Below, one piece after another: positions 42,829-51,117 of a stretch of 64,000 nt of DNA. The stretch is from contig NZ_JACSZW010000007.1 in assembly GCF_014472395.1 (NCBI RefSeq), forward strand, positions 186,001-250,000, written 5' to 3'. This stretch comes from Pedobacter sp. N36a. GTDB lineage: Bacteria > Bacteroidota > Bacteroidia > Sphingobacteriales > Sphingobacteriaceae. The number at the start of each line of letters is the position of its first letter. The first letter of the stretch is position 1. The notes under the pieces were generated by a model, which did no database searches, was not told the DNA's origin, and worked only from the letters and a program-made list of their open reading frames with translations. A program made the position numbers and the translations under genes.

Positions 42829-43977
42829 TTATTTCATTAAAGCCTTATTAAAGTCAATAAACAACCTAAAAAGATCTTCAAACTTGTTGAGTGGCAAGGT
42901 GGAAGAAAGGTCATTGATGTCGTGGTAGGCCGTAATTCCGCCTTGCGTATATAGAAAAAAAGCAGGGACACCTTTTTCTGTAAAAAAATAGTGATCGCTA
43001 TTGGCGGCTTTCCCTCTGGAATTGATTTTACTCAGGTATTTTTTGTCCTGATTAATTTGCTTTAATAACGTAAACTCTTTGGGATGAATCGTGGCGTTGA
43101 CTACTGTGATGCCAGCTTCGCCGGTCCCTACCATATCAACATTCGTTAAAAACCGGATGTGATGAAGGTGAATTAAAGGATGTGCTGTGAAATATTTGGA
43201 GCCTTGTAAGCCATTTTCTTCTCCGGCAAAGCCGATAAAGGCCATGGTATACGGCTGTGGGTGCTTGGCGTAATATTTTGCCAGGCTCAGTAACAGGGCA
43301 AGCCCACTGGCATTGTCGTTGGCTCCTGGAAAATAAATATCCTTCCCTAAACTGCCCAGGTGATCGTAATGTGCGGTCATTAACAGGATAGAATCCGGAT
43401 ACTGCGTACCTTTTACCAATGCACAGACATTGGCCGCCTGAAATTCGGGTAGGAATTTGTTTTCAATATCAATCTCTATGTTTTCAGGAGTTTCAGTTAT
43501 TGCTTTCCGGTCGATTTCTATAACCGTATAATCTGCTGCTTCTGGGGCTACAGACCAGGTCAGCTTATCTTTCAGCAGGACAAGGAGCCGGTGTTCAATA
43601 TTGATAAAACTGACACTGTCTCTTTGCGCCAATATAAGCTTTGCTTCCTTTAAGCCTCTACTTTCCGGACTCACTAAAAAATCCTTTCCCGGAAGGAGTA
43701 GTTTTCCATTTATACGCAGCGTCATTTCAGCGGGAAATGTATTGACCGGATAGCTGAATACCTGTTTGAAGTCCTTTCCGTCCATGGGAACCAAGCCATA
43801 AGCGGCAAATGATGAGCTGATGAAGCTGGCCGCTTTGGCCATGCCGTCCTTTGTATATCCCCGGCCCCACATTTCCCTGGAAGTTAGGGTGTCTATCACC
43901 TTTCTAGCCATTTTTAAATCTTGTCCGAAGGCCGATTTTGCAAAAATAAACAGGAAGATAAACATCAGCTTTTTCAT
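42829..43977 (-). CDS. M28 family zinc aminopeptidase, secreted
   Basis: 382 residues. Signal peptide 1-18 (ends KSAFGQD). M28 zinc-ligand segments: TAHYDHLG, PGANDNASG, FAGEENGLQGS, NVDMVGTG and a C-terminal YHDINDLSS with a ligand His. The catalytic Glu lies in GEENGLQ. It should remove N-terminal residues from peptides in the periplasm. Same strand as the DUF4394 gene downstream (109-base gap). A TATATTCG element (minus strand, 43999-44006) may be its -7 box. Confidence 0.9.
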   Translation of the reverse strand: MKKLMFIFLFIFAKSAFGQDLKMARKVIDTLTSREMWGRGYTKDGMAKAASFISSSFAAYGLVPMDGKDFKQVFSYPVNTFPAEMTLRINGKLLLPGKDFLVSPESRGLKEAKLILAQRDSVSFINIEHRLLVLLKDKLTWSVAPEAADYTVIEIDRKAITETPENIEIDIENKFLPEFQAANVCALVKGTQYPDSILLMTAHYDHLGSLGKDIYFPGANDNASGLALLLSLAKYYAKHPQPYTMAFIGFAGEENGLQGSKYFTAHPLIHLHHIRFLTNVDMVGTGEAGITVVNATIHPKEFTLLKQINQDKKYLSKINSRGKAANSDHYFFTEKGVPAFFLYTQGGITAYHDINDLSSTLPLNKFEDLFRLFIDFNKALMK

Positions 43978-44045
43978 GGGGCTGCAGGGCTTTGAAAACG
44001 AATATAGTGGATTTAAACCTGTAGCGTATTAAAACAGATCGGTAA

Positions 44046-44077
44046 AAGTATTGTTATTGCAGGGAACCCCAATACTT
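44046..44077. repeat. 8-bp inverted repeat upstream of the FAD oxidoreductase
   Basis: AAGTATTG (44046-44053) and CAATACTT (44070-44077) are exact complements with a 16-base spacer, ending 12 bases before the ATG. May be an operator or a leader hairpin; chance is possible. Confidence 0.35.
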
Positions 44078-44089
44078 GATCTACAAGAT

Positions 44090-45292
44090 ATGAATATTCG
44101 ATCTAATGAACCTTTCTGGCTAGTAAAAAATGGATTACTGTACACTTATCCTTCCTTAAAGGAAAACATCATTTGCGAAGTTTTGATTGTCGGAAGTGGC
44201 ATTACAGGTGCCTTGATGGCACATTCCATGATGAAGCAAGGATATGATACAGTATTGATAGACAAAAGAGAAATTGCTAACGGCAGCAGTTCCGCGACGA
44301 CCTCTATGCTGCAATATGAGATTGATGTGCCTCTTTACAAGTTAACCGAAATGATTGGGGCACAAGGTGCGATTGCGAGTTATAAAGCTTGTAAAGAGGC
44401 CATTTACGCCTTAAAAGATTTAGTGGCAGAGATCGAATCGCCCTGCGGATTTGAACGCAAGGATTCGCTTTATTTTGCCGGCAGGCGTAAAGACGTACCC
44501 TGGCTGAAAACAGAGTTTGAAGCGAGGAAAGCGGCAGGTTTTGGCGTAACCTGGCTAGAGAAAAAAGAAATTAAGGAGCGCTATGGCATCCTGGCGGAAG
44601 GCGGGATTTTATCGGAAGATGGAGGAAGTGTAGATGCCTTTTGTCTGGCACACGATCTGCTGCACTACAACGCCAAAAAAGGACTGCGGGTGTTCGACAA
44701 GACGGCGCTGAAAAAAGTGACATACGAAAAAGATAAGGTGCTGGTGGAGCTGGAAACCGGGCTGCAGATTAGCGCGGGTAAGGTAATTTACTGCACGGGC
44801 TATGAAACACAGGAGATGTTGCCGGAAAAAATAGTCTCCCTAAAAAGTACTTATGCTATGGTCAGTGAAAAGGATAATACGTTATCGCCGGAACTGGAAA
44901 ACACCCTGTTTTGGAATACTGATACCCCATATCTGTATATGCGCAGTACCGCTGACGGACGTTTATTGGTTGGCGGCGAAGATGAAAATTTTAAAAATCC
45001 AGGACTGAGGGATGCCTTGCTCGGTAAAAAAAGAGACCGCCTGATCAAAACTTTAAAATCTTATCTGCCAGATCATCAGTTTGTTGAAGACTTCTGCTGG
45101 TGCGGCACCTTTGGCGAAACCAAAGACGGCTTACCCTATATCGGAGCCCATCCAAAGTTTCCCAATAGCTATTTCGTCCTGGGTTTCGGCGGAAATGGCA
45201 TTACGTTCTCTGTAGCAGGAATGGATATCATTCCAGAGATGATGAAAGGTACGCCTGGATTGCTATCACATTATTTTAGGTTTGGCAGGTAA
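44090..45292 (+). CDS. FAD-dependent oxidoreductase (DAO family)
   Basis: 400 residues from the ATG at 44090; the frame is open upstream to a TTG at 44051 but the extra residues are untypical and cover an inverted repeat. FAD-binding Rossmann motif VGSGITGALMAHSM, then LIDKREIANGSSSATTSMLQYEID, and a C-terminal second FAD segment GETKDGLPYIGAHPK and FGGNGITFS. Similar to glycine/D-amino-acid oxidase-like dehydrogenases; the substrate cannot be assigned. No electron-transfer partner adjacent. Confidence 0.88.
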   Translation: MNIRSNEPFWLVKNGLLYTYPSLKENIICEVLIVGSGITGALMAHSMMKQGYDTVLIDKREIANGSSSATTSMLQYEIDVPLYKLTEMIGAQGAIASYKACKEAIYALKDLVAEIESPCGFERKDSLYFAGRRKDVPWLKTEFEARKAAGFGVTWLEKKEIKERYGILAEGGILSEDGGSVDAFCLAHDLLHYNAKKGLRVFDKTALKKVTYEKDKVLVELETGLQISAGKVIYCTGYETQEMLPEKIVSLKSTYAMVSEKDNTLSPELENTLFWNTDTPYLYMRSTADGRLLVGGEDENFKNPGLRDALLGKKRDRLIKTLKSYLPDHQFVEDFCWCGTFGETKDGLPYIGAHPKFPNSYFVLGFGGNGITFSVAGMDIIPEMMKGTPGLLSHYFRFGR

Positions 45293-45606
45293 AAGATTGT
45301 TTTTAAGTCATCTATGTATTTGTTGGTTTTAAAAAATTAATCAAAACTTAATGCTTGTAGGGATCATCCTTTTATCCATTAGCTTATTTTTGAACTATAA
45401 GATAATATCTGGAGGAACAGATTTAGCATAAACTTGACAGGATATGGCATTTAAAACAGGCTGATCAATAGAAAGGGAGGCTAAAAAGAAAAGGCTTGAA
45501 AAAGGGGCCTGATATTTGATAATTTATGGTGTTGAAAGGAGATATAGGAAGTCAGTTTTCAATTCTATCTTTTTTTACGTAAAAATGTAAAAAAATTAAA
45601 AACGTA

Positions 45607-45637
45607 TTGCACAACTCAATATTTATTTAAACCTTTG
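45607..45637 (+). promoter_or_regulatory. Promoter of the arginine operon
   Basis: TTG at 45607-45609, 20 bases, then AACCTTTG at 45630-45637 (seven of eight to TAnnTTTG). Transcription from here gives a leader of about 260 bases before the GNAT gene. Confidence 0.5.
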
Positions 45638-45674
45638 CGCCTCAACTATTTTAAAGAAGTATCAGACACAAGAA

Positions 45675-45809
45675 ATGATTAAGCAAATTATACATAAACT
45701 TTCTATTGTAGAAGCAAAGAATATTGCTTCCAAAAGTCTGTTTATTGTCCGTTTGCGACCCATATTTTCTGTGACCACTAATCGGCAAAATTTCACGCCC
45801 CGGATTTGA
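45675..45809 (+). CDS. 44-codon upstream ORF in the arginine operon leader
   Basis: ATG at 45675 to TGA at 45807-45809. The product starts MIKQIIHKLSIVEAKNIA. Four Arg codons (cgt, cga, cgg, cgg at positions 26, 28, 37 and 43) lie in the second half. A hairpin (GAAGCAA with TTGCTTC, 45711-45730) is inside it and two more follow. It could be a regulatory leader peptide for arginine genes or a chance ORF. There is no recognisable homology. Confidence 0.35.
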   Translation: MIKQIIHKLSIVEAKNIASKSLFIVRLRPIFSVTTNRQNFTPRI

Positions 45810-45903
45810 ATCATTTCTGAGTAACCCTCAGTACATTTCCATAGAGGATTGCCTCTTAAAAAACAATTAATCAGAACATTTATTTTTTTTCGTTAACCTA
45901 TTA

Positions 45904-46611
45904 ATGAATACAAACGATTTTATAGTGCAGGTTGCACTTCCTGAACATCGTGTCTTTGCCGAAGAAATTTGCGAAGAAATGGCCGAATCGGCCAAAGCAC
46001 GTGGTACAGGTATCGCTAAACGCTCTCCGGAGTATGTTGCAGGTAAAATTTCGGATGGAAAATCAGTCATAGCGTTCCATAAAGATGGAACCTGGGCAGG
46101 ATTTTGCTATATCGAAACCTGGAGTCATGGACAATTTGTGGCCAACTCTGGCCTCATTGTAAGTCCTAAATTCCGAAAGGCCGGGCTCGCTCATGCCATC
46201 AAAGAAAAAATCTTCGAACTTTCCAGACAGAAATATCCGAAAGCTAAAATTTTCGGGCTAACAACTGGATTGGCAGTCATGAAGATCAATTCCGACCTTG
46301 GTTACGAGCCGGTTACCTACTCAGAACTTACCCAGGATGAAGATTTCTGGAAAGGGTGTCAAAGTTGCGTGAACTTTGAAATCCTGACGATGAAGGAACG
46401 TAAAAATTGCATGTGTACCGCAATGTTATACGATCCTGCAACTCAAAAGCACGATGTGGCAAAGAAATTTGCAGAAGAATTAGCGCGAAAGCCGAAATTG
46501 TATGAACGCTTTATGCGCATCAAACAAAGATTGGTGTTAAAGCCTAAGTCTTCGGGAAAAGGGGGAGTAAGGGCCCTGTTATTATTATTGTTTACCTTTT
46601 TATTTAAATAG
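45904..46611 (+). CDS. GNAT acyltransferase, probable glutamate N-acyltransferase of the arginine pathway
   Basis: 235 residues. GNAT fold about 5-170 with the acyl-CoA loop FRKAGLAHAI (pattern RxxGxA). As the first gene of an operon otherwise complete for arginine synthesis except for step 1, it most likely forms N-acetyl- or N-succinylglutamate; classical ArgA/ArgJ is absent. Central Cys-containing segments (GCQSCVNF, RKNCMCTAM) may bind metal or be structural. The C-terminus is oddly hydrophobic (ALLLLLFTFLF) just after a GGGAAAAGGGGG run. 13 bases separate it from argG. Confidence 0.82.
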   Translation: MNTNDFIVQVALPEHRVFAEEICEEMAESAKARGTGIAKRSPEYVAGKISDGKSVIAFHKDGTWAGFCYIETWSHGQFVANSGLIVSPKFRKAGLAHAIKEKIFELSRQKYPKAKIFGLTTGLAVMKINSDLGYEPVTYSELTQDEDFWKGCQSCVNFEILTMKERKNCMCTAMLYDPATQKHDVAKKFAEELARKPKLYERFMRIKQRLVLKPKSSGKGGVRALLLLLFTFLFK

Positions 46612-46624
46612 CTGTTATTTTAAG

Positions 46625-47818
46625 ATGAAGAAAAAAGTTGTTTTAGCTTTTAGCGGAGGTTTGGATACTTCGTTTTGTTGTATTTATTTGGCACAGGATC
46701 GTGGAATGGAAGTTCACTCTGTGATTGTTAATACTGGTGGTTTTTCTGAGGAGGAATTGCAAGAGATTGAAAAACGTGCTTATGCCTTAGGTGTAGCTTC
46801 TCATGCCGTAGTAGACGAAACGGCCAATTATTATGAAGGCTGTATTAAATATTTAGTGTTTGGTAATGTGTTGAAAAATGCGACTTATCCACTTTCTGTA
46901 AGTGCAGAACGCGTAAGTCAGGCCACAGCCATTGCAAACTATGTGAAAAAAATTGGTGCTGATTATGTAGCGCACGGGAGTACCGGTGCAGGAAATGATC
47001 AGGTACGTTTCGATATGATTTTTAACATCATCATCCCGAATGTAGAAATCATCACACCAATCAGAGATTTAAAATTATCACGTGAAGCGGAAATAGAATA
47101 TTTAGCCGGTCATGGCGTAGAATACAGTGCGGAAAAAGCCAGATATTCTATCAATAAAGGTTTATGGGGTACTTCTGTAGGAGGAAAAGAAACTTTAACT
47201 TCTCATGAAACCTTACCTGAAGAGGCATGGCCAACACAAGTTTCGGAAACGGAGCCACGTAAATTGGAGCTGACCTTCGAAAAAGGAGAACTGGTCGGTA
47301 TCGACGGAGAAACATTAGCTCCGGTTGCGGCCATCCAAAAATTACAAGCCATTGCACAGCCTTACGGAATTGGAAGAGATATTCACGTAGGTGATACCAT
47401 TATCGGTATTAAAGGTCGTGTAGGTTTTGAAGCTGCTGCACCAATGGTGATCATCAAAGCACACCATACTTTAGAAAAACATACGCTAACAAAATGGCAG
47501 TTGTCATGGAAAGAGCAATTGGGTTCTTTTTATGGAAACTGGCTGCATGAAGGTCAGTTTCATGATCCAATCATGCGTAATATCGAAGCTTTCCTTGCAG
47601 ATACACAGAAAACGGTGAGTGGAAAAGTATTTGTAGAATTGTTGCCGTACCGTTTCCAAATCATCGGGATCGAGTCGGCACATGATTTAATGAGCAATAA
47701 ATTCGGTAGCTATGGCGAAATGAACAATGCATGGAGTGGTGAAGATGTGAAAGGTTTCTCTAAGATTTTTGGCAACCAGGTCATGATCTGGCACAAAGTG
47801 AACGGCGATGAGAGTTAG
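46625..47818 (+). CDS. argG: Argininosuccinate synthase
   Basis: 397 residues. N-type ATP pyrophosphatase P-loop AFSGGLDTSFC at the N-terminus. The segments AHGSTGAGNDQVRFD, YSINKGLWGTSVGGKE and TPIRDLKLSREAEIEYL are conserved in ArgG. It joins citrulline and aspartate using ATP. Its end overlaps argC by 11 bases, so the genes are translationally coupled. Confidence 0.96.
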   Translation: MKKKVVLAFSGGLDTSFCCIYLAQDRGMEVHSVIVNTGGFSEEELQEIEKRAYALGVASHAVVDETANYYEGCIKYLVFGNVLKNATYPLSVSAERVSQATAIANYVKKIGADYVAHGSTGAGNDQVRFDMIFNIIIPNVEIITPIRDLKLSREAEIEYLAGHGVEYSAEKARYSINKGLWGTSVGGKETLTSHETLPEEAWPTQVSETEPRKLELTFEKGELVGIDGETLAPVAAIQKLQAIAQPYGIGRDIHVGDTIIGIKGRVGFEAAAPMVIIKAHHTLEKHTLTKWQLSWKEQLGSFYGNWLHEGQFHDPIMRNIEAFLADTQKTVSGKVFVELLPYRFQIIGIESAHDLMSNKFGSYGEMNNAWSGEDVKGFSKIFGNQVMIWHKVNGDES

Positions 47819-48779
47819 AGCAGGAATCGTTGGCGGTGCCGGTTATACTGGCGGAGAGATGCTGCGTTTACTGATCAATCACCCATCGGTTGACATTGTT
47901 TTTGTAAATAGCAAAAGCAATGCAGGAAACCTGATCTCTGACGTACACACGGATCTTTTTGGAGATACAGACATTCGTTTTACCGGAGATCTTTCTTCGG
48001 ATATCGACGTATTGTTCTTATGTGTCGGTCATGGAGATGCGAAAAAATTCTTAGACGCGAATCCAGTTGCTGAAGGGATTAAAATCATTGACTTGAGTCA
48101 GGATTTTAGATTGAAAGTTGCAGCTGGAGAGGAGTGGGTTTATGGTTTACCAGAACTGAATAGGGATCGTATAAAAACAGCGAGTTATATTGCAAATCCA
48201 GGTTGTTTTGCCACTTGTATCCAGTTGGGATTATTGCCACTGGCGGCTAAAGGCTTGTTAAAGGGGGAAGTTCATGTGAACGCGACTACCGGTTCTACCG
48301 GCGCGGGGCAAAGTTTATCAGCAACTTCTCATTTCAGCTGGCGCAACAATAACCTATCAATTTATAAGGCTTTTGAACACCAGCACCTGAATGAAATCGG
48401 CGAAAGCCTGATACAGATGGACCCGAATTTTGATGGCGTCCTGAATTTCATCCCACAGCGTGGAGATTTTCCAAGGGGGATTTTGGCTTCCATGTATGTG
48501 GAAAGTGACTTGACAGCTGAGGAAGGGCAAACCTTATATGAGGACTATTATGCGGCACATCCTTTTACGCATGTGAGTAAGAAAAATATAGATTTGAAAC
48601 AGGTGGTGAACACAAATAAAGCATTGGTACATGTCGAAAAACATGGTAACAAACTATTTGTGATCAGTATCATCGATAATTTATTAAAGGGGGCGAGCGG
48701 ACAAGCGGTGCAGAATATGAATTTGATTTTTGGACTGGAAGAGCGGCAGGGTCTGGCGCTTAAAGCAGCAGGATTTTAA
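47808..48779 (+). CDS. argC: N-acyl-gamma-glutamyl-phosphate reductase
   Basis: 323 residues. The NADP-binding N-terminus is GIVGGAGYTGGEMLRLL. The catalytic Cys is in ANPGCFATCIQLG, the His region is HQHLNEIG, and the segment NATTGSTGAGQ is conserved. It reduces the acyl-glutamyl phosphate made by ArgB to the semialdehyde. If the pathway is of the succinyl type, its substrate carries a succinyl group. It starts within the last codons of argG. Confidence 0.95.
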   Translation: MRVRAGIVGGAGYTGGEMLRLLINHPSVDIVFVNSKSNAGNLISDVHTDLFGDTDIRFTGDLSSDIDVLFLCVGHGDAKKFLDANPVAEGIKIIDLSQDFRLKVAAGEEWVYGLPELNRDRIKTASYIANPGCFATCIQLGLLPLAAKGLLKGEVHVNATTGSTGAGQSLSATSHFSWRNNNLSIYKAFEHQHLNEIGESLIQMDPNFDGVLNFIPQRGDFPRGILASMYVESDLTAEEGQTLYEDYYAAHPFTHVSKKNIDLKQVVNTNKALVHVEKHGNKLFVISIIDNLLKGASGQAVQNMNLIFGLEERQGLALKAAGF

Positions 48780-48795
48780 TTAAAATCCCGCTGTG

Positions 48796-48810
48796 CTGAA
48801 CGTAGTTCAG
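48796..48810 (+). other. Small hairpin between argC and argD
   Basis: CTGAAC and GTTCAG around a 3-base loop GTA. Too short and without a T-tract to be a clear terminator; it may stabilise or mark processing of the operon mRNA. Confidence 0.3.
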
Positions 48811-48850
48811 GAACTGTTTAATTTTTAATCACCTATTCAAACCTTAAAAA

Positions 48851-49987
48851 ATGAATTTATTTGACGTATACCCGTTAAACAATATTGAAATCGTAAAAGC
48901 GGCAGGCAGTACCGTTTGGGATGCCTCAGGCCTGGAATATTTAGACCTTTATGGCGGCCATGCCGTGATCTCTATCGGTCATACCCATCCTCACTATGTG
49001 AAAAGACTGACCGATCAGTTGAATAAAGTGGGATTTTATTCTAATTCAGTGCTGATTCCTTTGCAGGTAGAGCTGGCTGAAAAGCTAGGGAAAGTGTCTG
49101 GAAAAGAAGATTACCAGCTGTTCTTATGTAATTCAGGAGCGGAAGCAAATGAAAATGCATTGAAACTGGCTTCTTTCTATAACGGACGTAAAAAAATTAT
49201 TGCCTTTAAAGGTGCCTTCCACGGAAGAACTTCATTGGCAGTTTCTGCTACTGATAACCCAAAAATTATTGCTCCAGTTAATGAGACGGAGAACGTTGTT
49301 TTCCTTCCTCACAATGATGAAGCAGCCTTAGCAGCAGCTTTCGCAGCATACGGTAACGAAGTTTGTGCGGTCATCATCGAAGGTATTCAAGGCGTGGGCG
49401 GCATTAAAGAAGCTTCAATTAGCTTCCTTCAAAAAATCCGTTCGCTCTGCGATCAGTATGATGCGCTTTACATTGCGGATAGCGTACAATGCGGCTATGG
49501 CAGAACCGGGAAATTCTATTCTCATGACCATGCTGGCGTTGATGCAGATATCTATACCATGGCAAAAGGGATGGGCAATGGTTTTCCAGTAGGAGGAATC
49601 TCGATCGCTCCGAAATTTAAACCCTGGCATGGTATGTTAGGCACTACTTTCGGTGGTAATCACCTGGCTTGTGCTGCTGCGTTGTCTGTATTGGAAATCA
49701 TGGAACAAGATCAGCTGATGAAAAATGCAGAAGAAGTTGGAACCTATCTGATCTCCGAACTGAAGAAAATTGACGGTGTTGTGGAGGTTCGCGGTCGTGG
49801 ATTAATGATTGGCATTGAGCTTCCGGCAAGCTTGCCAAACGTAAAGAAAGACCTGCTGTTTAAGCACCACATCTTTACTGGTGAGGCAAAACCGAATGTG
49901 ATCAGACTATTGCCCGCTTTAAACTTAACAAAAGCACAGGCAGATCAGTTTTTAACCCATTTTAAAACCGCTTTAACAGAATCATAA
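48851..49987 (+). CDS. argD: N-acylornithine aminotransferase
   Basis: 378 residues, class III PLP aminotransferase. Conserved segments: FLCNSGAEANENALKLA, AFKGAFHGRTSLAVSATDN, ADSVQCGYGRTGKFY and the PLP lysine in YTMAKGMGNGFPVGG. It transfers an amino group from glutamate to the acyl-glutamate semialdehyde. Located 71 bases after argC and 1 base before argF', in the order expected for the pathway. Confidence 0.95.
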   Translation: MNLFDVYPLNNIEIVKAAGSTVWDASGLEYLDLYGGHAVISIGHTHPHYVKRLTDQLNKVGFYSNSVLIPLQVELAEKLGKVSGKEDYQLFLCNSGAEANENALKLASFYNGRKKIIAFKGAFHGRTSLAVSATDNPKIIAPVNETENVVFLPHNDEAALAAAFAAYGNEVCAVIIEGIQGVGGIKEASISFLQKIRSLCDQYDALYIADSVQCGYGRTGKFYSHDHAGVDADIYTMAKGMGNGFPVGGISIAPKFKPWHGMLGTTFGGNHLACAAALSVLEIMEQDQLMKNAEEVGTYLISELKKIDGVVEVRGRGLMIGIELPASLPNVKKDLLFKHHIFTGEAKPNVIRLLPALNLTKAQADQFLTHFKTALTES

Positions 49988-49988
49988 G

Positions 49989-50951
49989 ATGAAACAATTC
50001 ACTTCAGTAAATGATGTTGAAGACATCAAAGAGTTAGTAGAAGCGGCATTGGCCTTGAAAAAGAGCCCTTACGCGCATCAGGAATTAGGAAAGAACAAGA
50101 CTTTAGGATTGGTTTTTTTAAACCCTAGTCTGCGCACCCGCTTAAGCACGCAAAAGGCAGCACTGAACCTTGGGATGAATGTGATGGTGATGAATATGGA
50201 TAAGGAAGGCTGGGCACTGGAAACACGTGATGGTGTGGTGATGAACGGTACCACAGTAGAACATATCAGAGAGGCTGCAGCAGTAATGGGGCAGTATTGT
50301 GATGTGTTAGGCTTGCGTTCTTTTCCGAAATTAGTGAACAGGGACGAGGATTATAACGAGGAGTTTTTTAATAAATTTATCAGCTTCTGCGGCGTTCCGG
50401 TAGTGAGTTTAGAAAGTGCTACACGTCACCCTTTACAAAGTCTGGCGGATCTGGTCACTATCAAAGAAACCTGGAAAGGCGACAAAAAACCTAAGGTGGT
50501 TTTGGCCTGGGCACCGCACATCAAAGCTTTGCCTCAGGCAGTGCCGAATTCTTTTTCGGAATGGATGTGCAAAGCACAGGAGGAAGGAATCCTGGACTTT
50601 ACTATCGTGCAGCCAGTAGGTTATGAGCTTTCTAAAGATTTTACACCAGGAGCGAATATCAGTCATAACATAGAGGAGGCTTTGCAAGACGCCGACTATA
50701 TCTATGTGAAAAACTGGTCCAGCTATAAACAATATGGAAAGGTATTGCCTTTTCCAGAAGGTTGGATGATCACCAACGAACGGCTAAAAGTGACGAATGA
50801 TGCGAAAGTGATGCATTGTTTGCCTGTACGCCGGGACTTGGAATTATCGTCGGAAGTATTGGACGGACCAAATTCTTTGGTAATACAAGAAGCAGGAAAT
50901 CGTTTATGGGCCGCGCAGGCAGTCCTGAAAGCAGTCCTGGAAAAATTATAA
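49989..50951 (+). CDS. argF': N-succinylornithine carbamoyltransferase (ArgF' type)
   Basis: 320 residues. Carbamoyl-phosphate loop FLNPSLRTRLSTQ (variant of SxRTR). Segments LESATRHPLQSLADL and MHCLPVRRDLELS are those of the acylated-ornithine branch rather than true OTCase. At the residue separating N-acetyl- (Glu) from N-succinyl-ornithine (Pro, in Bacteroides fragilis) enzymes, position 90 here is Val (NGTTVEHIREA). Replacing that Glu by Val in the Xanthomonas enzyme gives succinylornithine activity. The predicted product is therefore N-succinylcitrulline. Confidence 0.92.
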   Translation: MKQFTSVNDVEDIKELVEAALALKKSPYAHQELGKNKTLGLVFLNPSLRTRLSTQKAALNLGMNVMVMNMDKEGWALETRDGVVMNGTTVEHIREAAAVMGQYCDVLGLRSFPKLVNRDEDYNEEFFNKFISFCGVPVVSLESATRHPLQSLADLVTIKETWKGDKKPKVVLAWAPHIKALPQAVPNSFSEWMCKAQEEGILDFTIVQPVGYELSKDFTPGANISHNIEEALQDADYIYVKNWSSYKQYGKVLPFPEGWMITNERLKVTNDAKVMHCLPVRRDLELSSEVLDGPNSLVIQEAGNRLWAAQAVLKAVLEKL

Positions 50952-50959
50952 ATTTCATT

Positions 50960-50994
50960 AAGGGATGTTGGAGTAAATCCAACATCCTTTTTTT
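50960..50994 (+). terminator. Terminator-like hairpin inside the arginine cluster
   Basis: 13-bp stem with one G-U pair (50960-50972 with 50978-50990), loop GTAAA, then T-run. It comes 8 bases after the argF' stop and 124 bases before argB, so it splits the cluster or lowers expression of the second half. Confidence 0.85.
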
Positions 50995-51117
50995 ATATCG
51001 CTAAACTTGTGCTGGAATTTCCTGGTGGCATAGTCACCAGAAAATAGCCAGTATTTTGAAGGTCAAAAGAGAAAACAGGTTTTTTAAAGCCTGAAATATT
51101 GAAAACATTGATTAAAA

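Larger units (their letters stand above)
45293..45903. other. 611-base intergenic region before the arginine operon
   Basis: The longest gene-free stretch in the window. It holds a full -7 motif TATTTTTG at 45385-45392 followed by about 190 bases with no sizeable ORF, ending in a T7 tract near 45576. A second promoter is near 45607-45637. A 44-codon ORF lies at 45675-45809, and three small hairpins at 45711-45730, 45817-45831 and 45843-45856. No tRNA or known riboswitch recognised. Confidence 0.7.
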
